A stretch of DNA of 64,000 nucleotides. Source: Shinella sp. WSJ-2. GTDB lineage: Bacteria > Pseudomonadota > Alphaproteobacteria > Rhizobiales > Rhizobiaceae. This document shows positions 1-8,786 of this stretch, in pieces. Within the stretch, counting starts at the first letter, position 1. The number at the start of each line of letters is the position of its first letter. Under the pieces are notes generated by a model, which worked only from the letters and a program-made list of their open reading frames with translations, made no database searches and was not told the DNA's origin. The translations under genes and the position numbers were made by a program. Location of the stretch: assembly GCF_003432075.1 (NCBI RefSeq), contig NZ_QWBU01000001.1:434001-498000 (forward strand), in the 5' to 3' direction.

Positions 1-152
1 GCCGCATGCTGCATTGCGCCGAGCGTCGAGACGACGGCCCAGGCGGACCCGGCGATGACGCCGCAGGCAAGCAATGCGCTGAGAAGGATACCGCCGGAAC
101 GACCCGAACGGGTTTTCGCCGCGGAACGCGCGGAACTGTACACAGACGCCAT
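1..152 (-). CDS. Membrane-anchored or exported hypothetical protein, N-terminal fragment
   Basis: Reading leftward from an ATG at 152-150, a frame stays open to the window edge (50 codons visible). The N-terminus is basic and Ser/Arg-rich, followed at about residues 27-43 by a hydrophobic stretch rich in Leu, Ala, Gly and Val (ILLSALLACGVIAGSAWAVV), which fits an uncleaved anchor or signal peptide. The rest lies outside the window, so the function cannot be called. The frame keeps the GC-rich third-position bias of its neighbours. Confidence 0.55.
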   Translation of the reverse strand, partial: MASVYSSARSAAKTRSGRSGGILLSALLACGVIAGSAWAVVSTLGAMQHA

Positions 153-404
153 GATACTCGTTACCCGAAACTCGTTACTCGACGCAGCCGCGGAAACAAC
201 ACTCCGAGAGCCGCTACGCTGGCGGCGGTGGGAGCAACGGGCTCCAGAGTTCCGCCGAACGAGCAAAGAATGACGAAATATGGTAAGCAATTCCTAAACG
301 GCGCCTCGTGTTTTTGAAGGAGTTTGCTGGGCAGTCCTCACCACCCGGCGAAATTGCCCTCTCACGAGAATGCGGCGCTCGCGTGTCCGAACGCCGCCCC
401 ATCC

Positions 405-1838
405 CTAGAATTGGGGATGCCGGCTTAACCAGTCGGTCGCTTTTTCGTAAGCCGCGGCCGCCGAGAGCACATCCCGGTCCGCCCGCGCCGGACCGATGAT
501 CTGGATGCCGGCCGGCAAGCCGTTGTCGCCGAAGCCCGCCGGCATGGCCGCAACGGGCAGGCCCGCGAGCGTCGGGCCAATTACCACCTCCATCCAGCGG
601 TGATAGGTATCCATCGCCCGCCCGCCGACCGTCTTCGGCCAGTCCATCTCGGCATCGAAGGGGAAGACCTGCGCGGAGGGCAGAATCAGGAAATCGTACT
701 TTTCGAAGAGGCCGGCGACATGGCGGTGCCAGTCGCTGCGCGCCAGCGAGGCGGCATAGACGTCCTTTGCCGTAAGCTGGTGGCCGTTCTCGATCTCCCA
801 GATCATCTCGGGCTTCATGTTGGCCCGCTTTGCCGGATCGGCATAATCGGCCGCCTGACCGTTGGCGACGAGGAAATGGCGCAGCGTACGCCACGTCTGC
901 CAGAGCCTGTCCATATCGAAATCGGGCGCGACCTCCTCGACGGTGCAGCCAAGCCCGCGGAAAACATCGAGCGAGGCGCGGCAAAGCTCCAGCACGCCGG
1001 GCTCGAAGGGCAGGAAGCCACCGAAATCGCCAAGCCAGCCGATGCGGGCGTCCGCGAGATCGCGGTGCGGGTCATAGGCCAGGCTTTCATCGGTCAAAGA
1101 CAGCGGGTCGCGCGGATCATGCCCGGCCTGCGTGGCAAACAGCGCGGCGACATCGGCAACGGTGCGGCCCATCGGACCATTGACGGCCAGCTGGCCGAGG
1201 AAGAGCTCATTGCCGAGCGAGGGAATGCGGCCGAAGGACGGGCGGAAGCCGATGACATTGTTGAAGCCCGCCGGGTTGCGCAGCGAGCCCATCATGTCGG
1301 AACCGTCGGCGACCGGCAGGATTTGCGCCGCAAGCCCCGCCGCTGCACCGCCGGAGGAGCCCCCGGCGCTCTTGGCCGTATCATAGGGATTGCGCGTGAC
1401 GCCGAAGACCGGATTGTAGCTGTGCGAGCCCAGGCCCATTTCCGGCGCATTGGTCTTGCCGATGATGATGGCACCCGCCGCGCGGATGCGCTCGACATGG
1501 ATATCGTCATAGTCGGGCACGAAATCCGCATAGTTCGCCGAGCCGAAGGAGCAGAGGATGCCCTTCGCCTCGGAAAGGTCTTTCACGGCGAAGGGAATGC
1601 CGTGCAGCCAGCCGTGGTATTCGCCCGCCGAGAGCGCCCGGTCGGCCTCGTCAGCCTCGGCGAGAAGTTCCTCTGCCGGGCGCAGGCTCACGATGGCGTT
1701 GATGCGGGGATTGATCGCTGCAATACGGTCTAGATAGGCCGTCATCACGCTTCGGCAGGTCAGCCGGCGTTCGGCGATGGCGGCGGAAAGGGCAAGGGCG
1801 GAAAGGGCGGTGATGTCCTGCAAGGTCGGCTCCGGCAT
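405..1838 (-). CDS. Amidase of the amidase-signature family
   Basis: 477 aa, normal length for amidase-signature enzymes, which hydrolyse carboxamides with a Ser-cisSer-Lys triad. The catalytic lysine is Lys86 in PFAVKDL, the cis-serine lies in GGSSGGAAAG (residues 159-168), and the nucleophile is probably Ser185 in DMMGSLRNPAG. The block before the nucleophile usually reads S-x-G-G-S; here it is DMMGS, an unusual but conservative variant. GatA is unlikely because no gatB or gatC lies nearby, so the substrate is open. The ATG at 1838 is preferred because the AS N-terminal helix begins there, although no strong ribosome-binding site is visible. It stands alone, 51 nt beyond the DUF1772 gene. 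Confidence 0.9.
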   Translation of the reverse strand: MPEPTLQDITALSALALSAAIAERRLTCRSVMTAYLDRIAAINPRINAIVSLRPAEELLAEADEADRALSAGEYHGWLHGIPFAVKDLSEAKGILCSFGSANYADFVPDYDDIHVERIRAAGAIIIGKTNAPEMGLGSHSYNPVFGVTRNPYDTAKSAGGSSGGAAAGLAAQILPVADGSDMMGSLRNPAGFNNVIGFRPSFGRIPSLGNELFLGQLAVNGPMGRTVADVAALFATQAGHDPRDPLSLTDESLAYDPHRDLADARIGWLGDFGGFLPFEPGVLELCRASLDVFRGLGCTVEEVAPDFDMDRLWQTWRTLRHFLVANGQAADYADPAKRANMKPEMIWEIENGHQLTAKDVYAASLARSDWHRHVAGLFEKYDFLILPSAQVFPFDAEMDWPKTVGGRAMDTYHRWMEVVIGPTLAGLPVAAMPAGFGDNGLPAGIQIIGPARADRDVLSAAAAYEKATDWLSRHPQF

Positions 1839-1889
1839 TTGTGTGTGACAGAGCTAGCAGGCCGTTTGCGGGAGCGCCAGCCCGGCCTT

Positions 1890-2381
1890 TTAGCCCAGCT
1901 GTGCGCTTTGGCGGAAGGCCAGCGCCAAGAGCGCCACCGCAGCAAGCGAGCCCAGTGTGCGGACGTGGTTCCACATCACCCAGACATCGAGATAACGCTG
2001 CCAGAGCGTCGCCTGCTCCGCGCTGCCAGCGGGGGCCGCAGCAAGCGCATCGTTGAGCGGGACGTTGAAGACAGCGGTCACGCCAAAGACCGCGACGAGA
2101 AAGACGACCCCGCCCGCCGCCGCCATCAGCCCCGCCGCCCCGCCCTGCATGTAGCCAATGACCGCGAGGACGAGCGACAGCAGCGTCGCGCCGAAAAAGG
2201 CTGAGAAGAACAGTGGGTTCTGGATGACCGCGTTGATCGCATTCATCGCCGCCGCACCTTCGGCCGGCGACAGGCGCGCAAAGGCCGCCATGATGCAGAC
2301 GGAGAAGATGAAGAACAGGCCCGCATTGAGCGCCGTCGCGAGAATGGCGAGGAAGGTCAGGATCGGAAACAGGCTTGCCAT
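1890..2381 (-). CDS. DUF1772 (anthrone oxygenase-like) membrane protein
   Basis: 163 aa with four hydrophobic segments (about residues 5-30, 55-80, 84-105 and 140-158). The conserved NPLFFSAFFGATL region and the late WMWNHVRT-like motif (here WVMWNHVRT) are typical of DUF1772, a family related to fungal anthrone oxygenases but mostly uncharacterised in bacteria. It starts 2 nt after the stop of the NmrA-like reductase gene, so the two are cotranscribed and probably act on one redox task. The operator pair upstream of the reductase suggests control by the divergent TetR protein. Confidence 0.8.
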   Translation of the reverse strand: MASLFPILTFLAILATALNAGLFFIFSVCIMAAFARLSPAEGAAAMNAINAVIQNPLFFSAFFGATLLSLVLAVIGYMQGGAAGLMAAAGGVVFLVAVFGVTAVFNVPLNDALAAAPAGSAEQATLWQRYLDVWVMWNHVRTLGSLAAVALLALAFRQSAQLG

Positions 2382-2383
2382 GA

Positions 2384-3202
2384 TCAGGTCCTCCAGAAAC
2401 CGGTTGCCGCCACATCGCGGGCAAAATCGGCAAAATCGCGCGGCGGGCGGCCGAGCACGCGGAGAATATCGTCGCTCAGGCGTTCGTTGCGGCCGTCGAG
2501 CACCGAGCCGAAGAGATAGCTGACAAGCCAGATGACGTCTTCCGGCATCTGCGCGTCCCGCAACATCTCCGCATAGGCATCGATCGTGACGGGCGTATAG
2601 GTGACCGCACGCTCACCCGCTGTGGCAAACTCCGCCACGGCCTGCGAAAACGTCATCAGCCGCGGGCCGGTCAGTTCGTAGGCCTTGCCGGCATGCCCCT
2701 CCTCCGTCAGCGCCGCGACGGCCATGTCTGCGACATCGGCCGTATCGACGAAGGGTTCGCGCACCGTAGCCAAGGGCAGAACGAGTTCACCGGCAAGGAT
2801 CGGTTCGGCAAACAGGCCCTCGCTGAAATTCTGGAAGAACCAGCTGCCGCGCAGCACCGTCCATGCGACGCCCGCCCCCTTCATCGCCTCCTCGCTGACC
2901 TCGGCCGCATCCTCGCCTCGGCCGGAGAGCAGCACGAGGCGCTGGACACCGGCTTCGGCCGCAAGGCGCGAGACAAGGCGAATATCGTCGTCGGAGCCTG
3001 GCACCGCGAGATCAGGTTGATAGGCGATATACACGGCATCCACGCCCGCAAGAGCTGCGGGCCAACCGGACGCATCGCGCCAGTCGAACGGGATCGCTGC
3101 CGAGCGCGAGCCGATCCGCACCTCATATCCCCTTGCCCGCAGCCGCTCGACCACGGGACGCCCGGTTTTGCCTTCGCCACCCAGAACCAGAATACGTTTC
3201 AT
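2384..3202 (-). CDS. NmrA-like NAD(P)-binding reductase (atypical SDR)
   Basis: 272 aa. The N-terminus MKRILVLGGEGKTGRPVVE is a Rossmann dinucleotide-binding motif with the GxxGxxG spacing of atypical short-chain dehydrogenases, followed by an Arg after beta-2 (GSRS) that fits NADP(H). No canonical YxxxK catalytic pair is obvious, as in NmrA/NAD(P)H-binding proteins of the ycjG/azoreductase-like group. It is the first gene of a two-gene unit with the DUF1772 protein and divergent to a TetR gene, a layout usual for quinone or electrophile stress genes. The substrate is unknown. Confidence 0.85.
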   Translation of the reverse strand: MKRILVLGGEGKTGRPVVERLRARGYEVRIGSRSAAIPFDWRDASGWPAALAGVDAVYIAYQPDLAVPGSDDDIRLVSRLAAEAGVQRLVLLSGRGEDAAEVSEEAMKGAGVAWTVLRGSWFFQNFSEGLFAEPILAGELVLPLATVREPFVDTADVADMAVAALTEEGHAGKAYELTGPRLMTFSQAVAEFATAGERAVTYTPVTIDAYAEMLRDAQMPEDVIWLVSYLFGSVLDGRNERLSDDILRVLGRPPRDFADFARDVAATGFWRT

Positions 3203-3214
3203 CTCTAACCCTCC

Positions 3215-3265
3215 AAAATGTGAGCATTACTCATATTTGCAAAATGTGAGGAATCCTCGTATTTG
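3215..3265. promoter_or_regulatory. Tandem TetR-type operators between reductase gene and tetR
   Basis: Two 25-bp copies lie 26 bp apart (3215-3239 and 3241-3265). Each reads AAAATGTGAG-N5-CTC(A/G)TATTTG, an imperfect palindrome with AAATnnGAG / CTCnnATTT arms. They sit between the start codons of the divergent NmrA-like gene and tetR, where a local TetR repressor would bind. That the neighbouring TetR binds them is inference. Confidence 0.7.
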
Positions 3266-3300
3266 TCAAGCGTGATTTGCGACGACCTCTGGAGACAGCG

Positions 3301-3909
3301 ATGAACGACATGCAGATGCGCCGCGCGCCGAGCCAGAAGCGCAGCCGCGAGCGGGTGGATGCCATCCTTGCCAATGCGACGGAGATGATTGCGCAAACGG
3401 GCAGCGATGCACTGCGCATGAGCGAGCTTGCCCAGCGCACAGGCATTTCGATCGGTTCGCTCTACCAGTACTTTCCCGACAAGAGCGCCGTCGTGCATGC
3501 GCTCGCCGAACGCTGCAACGAGGAAAGCCGCGCCTGCATCGCCGAGGGCCTGTCCACCGTCTCCAGCATGGAGGATCTCGCCGCCGCCTTCGGCGCGCTG
3601 ATCGACACCTATTACGCGATCTTCCTCGCCGAGCCCGTCATTCGCGACATCTGGTCGGCCGTGCAGGCAGACGGCGCTTTACGGGCGATGGAAGTAGAGG
3701 AAAGCCGCCGCAACGGCGCCCTGCTTGGCGCGCGGCTGAAGGCGCTGCGGCCGGCGGCCGATCTTGCAAAAATCGACGCGACCGCGCTACTCGTCATGCA
3801 TCTCGGCGAAGCCACGATGCGGCTTGCCGTCTCCGTCGAGCGGACGGAGGGCGATGCGCTGGTCGAGGCCTACAAGCGCATGGCGATCCGGGACCTGACG
3901 GCGCTGTAG
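3301..3909 (+). CDS. TetR/AcrR family transcriptional regulator
   Basis: 202 aa from the ATG at 3301. A GGAG ribosome-binding site (3291-3294) is correctly spaced for this start; a TTG at 3277 in frame is rejected because it lies upstream of that site. The N-terminal TetR helix-turn-helix is clear: RVDAILANATEMIAQTG, then MSELAQRTGISIGSLYQYFP (about residues 40-60 of the longer frame). The C-terminal half is a TetR ligand domain of unknown specificity. It is divergent from the NmrA-like/DUF1772 pair across two tandem palindromes and probably represses both directions. Confidence 0.9.
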   Translation: MNDMQMRRAPSQKRSRERVDAILANATEMIAQTGSDALRMSELAQRTGISIGSLYQYFPDKSAVVHALAERCNEESRACIAEGLSTVSSMEDLAAAFGALIDTYYAIFLAEPVIRDIWSAVQADGALRAMEVEESRRNGALLGARLKALRPAADLAKIDATALLVMHLGEATMRLAVSVERTEGDALVEAYKRMAIRDLTAL

Positions 3910-3918
3910 GACGAAGCT

Positions 3919-5016
3919 TTATAGGGCGGCGCGGCGCTGCTCCAGCACCTCCGCCGCTTCCAGCAGCGTGGCGAAAAGATAGGAAATCCGGTCGCTGCGC
4001 GTCTCGCCATACCAGATCTGCGGCACCATCACGCGGAAGCGGCTTTCGAGCAGATCGGCCAGCGCCGGCGTGTCGCCCATCCATTCCAGCGCATCGGCAT
4101 AGAGGTTCATCACGCTCGGCGCGGGAAAACGCACCAACAGGTCTTCGAAGCCGCGCTTCACCAGATCGGGATCGCACAGCGTATCGGCAAGCTCGTGGTT
4201 GCCGACATCGGTATTGGCCTGCTGGATCAGCGCATAAAAACCCATCCCGAAACGGTCCTCGGTCAGCTTGGCCGCGCGGCGTGCAAAATCCTCGAGATCC
4301 CGTTCATCCCGGCCGAGCCAGCGCGGCATGATCATGCGGGCATGAGCGCGGCACAGATCGATATTGTAGCGATCGAGCAGCCAGACGCGCTCGAAACGCG
4401 CCTTGAATGTCTCGAAACTGCCCGCGTTGGCCGAGCGGCGGTAATCGCTCATCCGCCAGCTGAAATCATTCGGATCGGCATGACTGTCGAGCACCGCGTC
4501 CGCCTCCTTCAGCAGCGCCTCATGGCCCTTCCACTGGTCGGCTCTGACGTCCCGACCCCAGCCGGTGCCGCGCCGCACGAAGGCCGTGACGCGCAGCGCA
4601 TCGGCATAGGTGGCAGCGGAAAACGCGGACGGACTGCGCTCGAAAAACGCCCGGAAAGGCGCGAGCCCGTCCTCATGTGCCTGGGCCGCCTCTTCCTCGT
4701 CGGGCAGCTCGCTGAAGGGCTCCAGGAACCAGTCCCGCACCAGCGAATAGAGCGGCTTGCCGTTTTCCGCGATGATACCGCTCGCCCGCGCCGCCTCGAA
4801 AGCCCGCTGGTAGGCCACGAAATCGCCGTTCCGCCAGGCGGCACGCATGGCGTCACGCTGCGGGATGAGGGTCGGGATTTCGTCATGGAGCTCGACGAGG
4901 GAGAGGTCGTAGTCGCGAACAAGTCGTTCTTCGTCGGAAAGTGGCCCGGATGGGGCGACCGGTGCACGGCCGAAAATCCGGCTCCCAAGACCTGCGAGAA
5001 TAGTCTTGAACCCCAT
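3919..5016 (-). CDS. DUF4034-like protein of unknown function
   Basis: 365 aa from the ATG at 5016, which follows a GGGAGAGTGGAG ribosome-binding region; an upstream in-frame start at 5070 has none. The middle part has features I associate with DUF4034: an SPSAFSAATYADAL segment, a RRGTGWGRDV element, a conserved Trp, and the ARMIMPRWLGRDERDLEDFA block (about residues 245-265). No signal peptide or membrane helix is visible after the first hydrophobic turn (MGFKTILAGLGSRIFG). Its role is unknown. It ends 10 nt beyond the convergent tetR stop. Confidence 0.65.
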   Translation of the reverse strand: MGFKTILAGLGSRIFGRAPVAPSGPLSDEERLVRDYDLSLVELHDEIPTLIPQRDAMRAAWRNGDFVAYQRAFEAARASGIIAENGKPLYSLVRDWFLEPFSELPDEEEAAQAHEDGLAPFRAFFERSPSAFSAATYADALRVTAFVRRGTGWGRDVRADQWKGHEALLKEADAVLDSHADPNDFSWRMSDYRRSANAGSFETFKARFERVWLLDRYNIDLCRAHARMIMPRWLGRDERDLEDFARRAAKLTEDRFGMGFYALIQQANTDVGNHELADTLCDPDLVKRGFEDLLVRFPAPSVMNLYADALEWMGDTPALADLLESRFRVMVPQIWYGETRSDRISYLFATLLEAAEVLEQRRAAL

Positions 5017-5172
5017 GTCGCTCCACTCTCCCGGGCAAGGCCCATCTGCCCCGCAATTCCTGGGGTACACAGGCAGACGGCTGCCATCCGGCCGCTATTC
5101 GCCGCCATCACCGTTTTTTGAAGACGGGCCGCTCTTTCCCAGCCGCGCGCGTGCTACATTTGACGATGGCAA

Positions 5173-5982
5173 ATGCATGGATGGGTGACGGTCATGTTGA
5201 CGATGCTTGCCTTGCTGATGAGCCTGACATCCGGCACCACGCTCGCCGCTTCCGGAGAGGAGGTCGACGTGGAGCTGGTCCTGGCGGTCGATGTGTCCGG
5301 GTCGATGGATATCGAGGAGGCACAGATCCAGCGCGCCGGCTATGTCGATGCGCTGCGCCACGCCGAATTCATCAATGCCGTGCGCGACGGGCTGACCGGC
5401 CGCATCGCCATCACCTATTTCGAGTGGGCCGGCACCGTCCGCGACAGCTCGCACATTCCCTGGCAGATCATCTCGGGCCCAGACGACGCCAATGCCTTCG
5501 CTGCCCTGCTGGAGGCCCGCCCGATCGCCACGCGCCGCGGCACCTCCATTTCCAGCGCCATCGCCTATGGCGCAAAGCTCTTCGATGCCAACAGCTATTC
5601 CGGCATGCGCCGCGTCATCGACATCTCCGGCGACGGCCCGAACAATTTCGGTCTGCCCGTCACGCCGGCGCGCGATGCCGCCAATGCGCTCGGCATCATC
5701 ATCAACGGCCTCGCCATCATGATCCGTCCGTCGGCCGCCTATGGCTCGCTGGACGATTATTATTCTAACTGCGTCATCGGCGGACCCGGCGCCTTCGTGC
5801 TGCCGGTGCAGGAACCGGAGGATTTCGCCATCGCCATTCGCCGCAAGCTGATCCTCGAAGTGAGCGGCGCAGAACCGCCCGCGCGCATCCTGCGGGCCGC
5901 CGGAAGCGATGTCGATTGCCTGATCGGCGAGCGGCTGCGCCCGAGCAACATGGACCGCTACTACCCCGAACTCGATCGCTAA
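5173..5982 (+). CDS. DUF1194 family exported von Willebrand factor A protein
   Basis: 269 aa. A hydrophobic signal sequence (about residues 4-25, ending in TTLAA) precedes a VWA domain. The MIDAS metal site is visible as DVSGSMD (about residues 38-44), with the RRGTSISSAI segment supplying the second Thr/Ser ligand and DISGDGPNNFG the third loop. DUF1194 proteins are small periplasmic VWA proteins common in rhizobia and without a defined function. The exact start is uncertain: ATGs at 5173 and 5194 are both possible and neither has a strong ribosome-binding site. Confidence 0.85.
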   Translation: MHGWVTVMLTMLALLMSLTSGTTLAASGEEVDVELVLAVDVSGSMDIEEAQIQRAGYVDALRHAEFINAVRDGLTGRIAITYFEWAGTVRDSSHIPWQIISGPDDANAFAALLEARPIATRRGTSISSAIAYGAKLFDANSYSGMRRVIDISGDGPNNFGLPVTPARDAANALGIIINGLAIMIRPSAAYGSLDDYYSNCVIGGPGAFVLPVQEPEDFAIAIRRKLILEVSGAEPPARILRAAGSDVDCLIGERLRPSNMDRYYPELDR

Positions 5983-6053
5983 AGCTTGTCAGGAAAAAGT
6001 GGGAACCGGTTTTCCGAAAAGACAAACGAAAACAGAGAAACCTAGAGCCTGTC
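5983..6053 (+). repeat. Dispersed repeat, copy A
   Basis: A segment of about 71 bp, centred on AGTGGGAACCGGTTTTCC, matches the reverse complement of 12278-12349 with only a few differences and ends in the same CTAGAGCCTGTC. It begins directly after the DUF1194 stop codon. The core is a familiar intergenic palindromic element of rhizobial genomes. It could act as a terminator-like hairpin or simply be a non-autonomous repeat. Confidence 0.7.
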
Positions 6054-6356
6054 CCAGCAAAAACAGCGCCCTTGACGCCCCGTCCGCCGTTGCCGCGACC
6101 ATCGCAACATCCACCGCGGCCCCTCGCAGGCCGGCGCCTTCCATATCGGCTTTGGCGGGGACCATGGCCGGGTGGTCATCACGACTGGGGCAACTCGGTC
6201 AACAAGCACGTCAAGGCCTGCCATTAAGCGGGGTCGCCATCCCGGCCTTCGCAGGAAAATCTCCCTTCCCCGGTCGCCTTGTGACAGGGGTTTTCACTAT
6301 TGAAAAACGCCCTGGTTTCGCAAGCTATTCCTTTTGAACGAAAATCGTGCTTATAT
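6054..6356 (+). pseudogene. Gene-free stretch with a possible decayed small exported-protein gene
   Basis: No intact gene is found between the DUF1194 gene and the Rieske gene. Around 6108-6227, two overlapping plus-strand frames show Gly/His-rich residues (AFHIGFGGDHGR in one, then GGHHDWGNSVNKHVKACH before a stop at 6225-6227 in the next). This looks like a short secreted Gly/His-rich protein, possibly of the BA14K type common in rhizobia, broken by a frameshift and truncated. There is no usable start codon with a ribosome-binding site. The call is weak. Confidence 0.3.
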
Positions 6357-6370
6357 TGAATGAACGTTCA
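6357..6370. promoter_or_regulatory. Shared operator TGAATGAACGTTCA, site 1 (Rieske gene)
   Basis: TGAATGAACGTTCA lies 20 nt upstream of the Rieske oxygenase ATG and contains the perfect palindrome TGAACGTTCA. The same 14-bp pattern, TGAATGWWCRTTCA, recurs at 10355-10368 and 16706-16719, always in a promoter region of this gene block. The likely ligand is the BetI-like TetR protein encoded at 15091-15801 (inference). Confidence 0.65.
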
Positions 6371-6390
6371 GCAAAATAATGGGGAGCGAC

Positions 6391-7584
6391 ATGAACGAGA
6401 TGATCCGCGATATCAGCATTCCCAACGATTGGGACCGGAGCGGACTTCCCGGCTGGTGTTATCACAGCCCCGCGCTTCTGGAGCTGGAGAAGCAGCATGT
6501 CTTTCGCGAGCACTGGCAGATCGCCTGCCATGTCTCCGACATTCCCGAACCCGGCAACTACCTCACCATGGATGTCGTCGGAGAGCGTGCACTGATCCTG
6601 CGCGGACAGGACGGCACGGTGCGCGCCTTCCACAATATCTGCCGTCATCGCGGCTCCCGCCTGGTGGCGGACGAGACGGGGAGCTGCCGCAACGCGCTGG
6701 TCTGTCCGTTCCACGGCTGGGTCTACAATCTCGACGGCACGCTGCGTGGCGCTGCCCGCCCTCGCAGTTTCCCGCCGCTCGACAAGGACGAGTTCGCGCT
6801 GAAATCGCTGGAATGCGAGGTCTGGCAAGGTTTTGTCTTCATCCGCTTCGCCCCTGGCCCCCAGCCCTCCGTCGCCGAAGTGATGAAGCCCTTCGAAGCC
6901 GAGCTGTCCCACTACCGATCCGAAGAGATGATCCCGACCGGCGGCATCTGGACACAGGAAACACCCGTCAACTGGAAATCCGTGCGCGACGTCGACAACG
7001 AGGGCTATCACGTCGCCATGGCCCATCCCGCGCTGCAGGACCTCTACGGCTCGACCTACTACGACGAGCCCTTCGTCGATGGGCTCTGCCGGTCGTTTGC
7101 GACCTACAATCCACATGCCGGTCGCCGCTGGAGCGTGCGCAACTACGTGAAGATTTCCCCCGAGAATACGACGCTGCCGGAGCGTCTGCGCAAGGCCTGG
7201 ATCTATTTCGGCCTTTTCCCGAACTGCGTCATCGCGGTGACGCCGGAAACCATCCAGTTCTATCAGGAATTCCCGCTTGCCATTGGCAAGACCATGCTGC
7301 GCGGCGGCATCTACCGCTACCGCAAGGAAGACCGCGCCCACCGGCTCGCCCGCTACCTCGCCTTCCGCATCGACCGCGACACGCAGGCCGAAGACGTGCA
7401 GCTCACCGTCTGGTCAAACGAGGCGATGACGTCGAACGCCTTCGCCGGCTTCTACCTCTCCGACCTCGAATATGGCGTGCGCACCCATCACGACCACCTG
7501 CGCAAGGTGCTGCCGGTCATGACGCTGAAGGAAGCCCCGGACGAGAAGGCGATGGCAGACGCCAACAGCGGCCTCAAAAGCTGA
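6391..7584 (+). CDS. Rieske non-haem iron oxygenase, alpha subunit (N-demethylase type)
   Basis: 397 aa from the ATG at 6391, which has GGGGAG 5 nt upstream; an ATG at 6379 lies on top of that site. The Rieske [2Fe-2S] ligands are Cys84 and His86 (CRHRGS) and Cys105 and His108 (CPFHGW). The mononuclear iron site shows His207 and His212 in NEGYHVAMAHP, with acidic residues just before it for electron transfer. The length and single-subunit look fit the family of carnitine/betaine/stachydrine monooxygenases (CntA, GbcA, Stc2), which hydroxylate an N-methyl group and release formaldehyde. No reductase partner is adjacent, so electrons must come from a reductase elsewhere. The substrate is unknown. 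It converges on the carboxypeptidase gene with a 7-nt gap. Confidence 0.88.
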   Translation: MNEMIRDISIPNDWDRSGLPGWCYHSPALLELEKQHVFREHWQIACHVSDIPEPGNYLTMDVVGERALILRGQDGTVRAFHNICRHRGSRLVADETGSCRNALVCPFHGWVYNLDGTLRGAARPRSFPPLDKDEFALKSLECEVWQGFVFIRFAPGPQPSVAEVMKPFEAELSHYRSEEMIPTGGIWTQETPVNWKSVRDVDNEGYHVAMAHPALQDLYGSTYYDEPFVDGLCRSFATYNPHAGRRWSVRNYVKISPENTTLPERLRKAWIYFGLFPNCVIAVTPETIQFYQEFPLAIGKTMLRGGIYRYRKEDRAHRLARYLAFRIDRDTQAEDVQLTVWSNEAMTSNAFAGFYLSDLEYGVRTHHDHLRKVLPVMTLKEAPDEKAMADANSGLKS

Positions 7585-7591
7585 GCAGGCC

Positions 7592-8662
7592 TTATGAAGG
7601 GCGCGGCTTCGGCAGCGGCACGTCCTTCACCGTTTCATCTACCCATGTCTTGATGGTGTGGACCTGCTCGGCGATGCGGTCCTTCAGAAAAGTTTCCTGC
7701 CCCGGCAGGCCCATCGGATAGAGCGCGTCGCGGCTTGCCTCATAGGCCGCGGCCTTATCGGTGCACAGGCGGATGCGCATGTCTTCCGGCACCGCGCCGA
7801 CCTTGTTTTGAAGACCCTCGACAGGCCCCGCACCGGTCGGCAAGCGGCCATCGAAGGCCTGCGTCAGATATTGCGCCGAGCGTTCGTTGCGCTCGCGCTC
7901 CGTCGTCGCGCCGAGAATGACCACCATCATGCGCCGGCCGCCCCGCGTCGCGAGCCCGACGATGTTGCGGCCGGAGGCACAGATAAAGCCGGTCTTCATG
8001 CCGATCGTGCCGCTGAATTGGGTCAGGAGCAGGTTGTTGGACTTGATCTCCTTGCCGTCGATCGTAACAGCGGACGCCTGGAAGAAGCGACGGTAGCCGG
8101 GAAACGCCCGGTCCACTTCCATGCCGAGGATCGCGAGATCTCGCGCGGTTGTGTAGTTCGCCTTGTCGAACAGGCCGTTCGGATTGGAAAAATGCGTGCC
8201 GGTCAACCCGAGGCGCTCGGCCGTCTTGTTCATCCGCGCGACGAACGCGGCCTGGTCGGGAGCCACGGCTTCGGCGAGCGCGACGGCGACATCATTTGCA
8301 GAGGCGGTGATCACGGCATAGAGCGCGTCTTCCAGCGTCATCGCCCGCCCGAGCGTCAGGCCGGACTCCAGGAACGCCTGCTTCGTTGCATTGCGCGTCA
8401 TCGTCACATGCGTCGACATGGTGACTTCACCGGCCTTCAATGCCTCGAAGACGACGAGCGCCGTCATCAACTTGGTCGTGGAGGCCGGATACCACGGCGC
8501 GCCTGCATCTTCCTGGTAGAGCACCTGACGGCTGTCGGCGTCGACGACCAGCACCGGCGTGGCAAGGGCCGGCGCCCCGGTGAAAACCGGTGCCAGCGCG
8601 AAAAGCGATGCAAAAAGGGCCTGTCTCCTCCACGGCCGTTCTGCTGTTGTGTCGTTGCTCAT
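7592..8662 (-). CDS. D-alanyl-D-alanine carboxypeptidase (peptidase S11)
   Basis: 356 aa from the ATG at 8662, which follows GGAG by 7 nt. A signal peptide (ALFASLFALAPVFTGAPALA) exports it to the periplasm. The penicillin-binding motifs are all present: STTKL (SxxK), SAND (SxN) and KTGF (KTG). It trims the terminal D-Ala of peptidoglycan stem peptides, as in the DacA/DacF group. The C-terminal part after the KTG box is about 120 aa with little similarity to the DacA beta domain. It is inserted in the methylated-amine block but shares no operator with it, so it is probably an independent envelope gene. Confidence 0.9.
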   Translation of the reverse strand: MSNDTTAERPWRRQALFASLFALAPVFTGAPALATPVLVVDADSRQVLYQEDAGAPWYPASTTKLMTALVVFEALKAGEVTMSTHVTMTRNATKQAFLESGLTLGRAMTLEDALYAVITASANDVAVALAEAVAPDQAAFVARMNKTAERLGLTGTHFSNPNGLFDKANYTTARDLAILGMEVDRAFPGYRRFFQASAVTIDGKEIKSNNLLLTQFSGTIGMKTGFICASGRNIVGLATRGGRRMMVVILGATTERERNERSAQYLTQAFDGRLPTGAGPVEGLQNKVGAVPEDMRIRLCTDKAAAYEASRDALYPMGLPGQETFLKDRIAEQVHTIKTWVDETVKDVPLPKPRPS

Positions 8663-8786
8663 ATCCATTCTCCGAAGAAGCAGCCCTAATGCCATCATGG
8701 GCCGCGTCAGCGCAAGCTTTTGCTGCGGTCGGGCGTCAGCCGGTCGGGCCGCTCCTCCCGCGCCGAACGCAGGCTGAAGGGCGCAT

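Noticed and set aside
6334-6357. TTGAAC and TATATT as a -35/-10 pair before the Rieske gene
   Set aside because: They are only 12 bp apart, too close for a sigma-70 promoter, so I do not annotate the pair.
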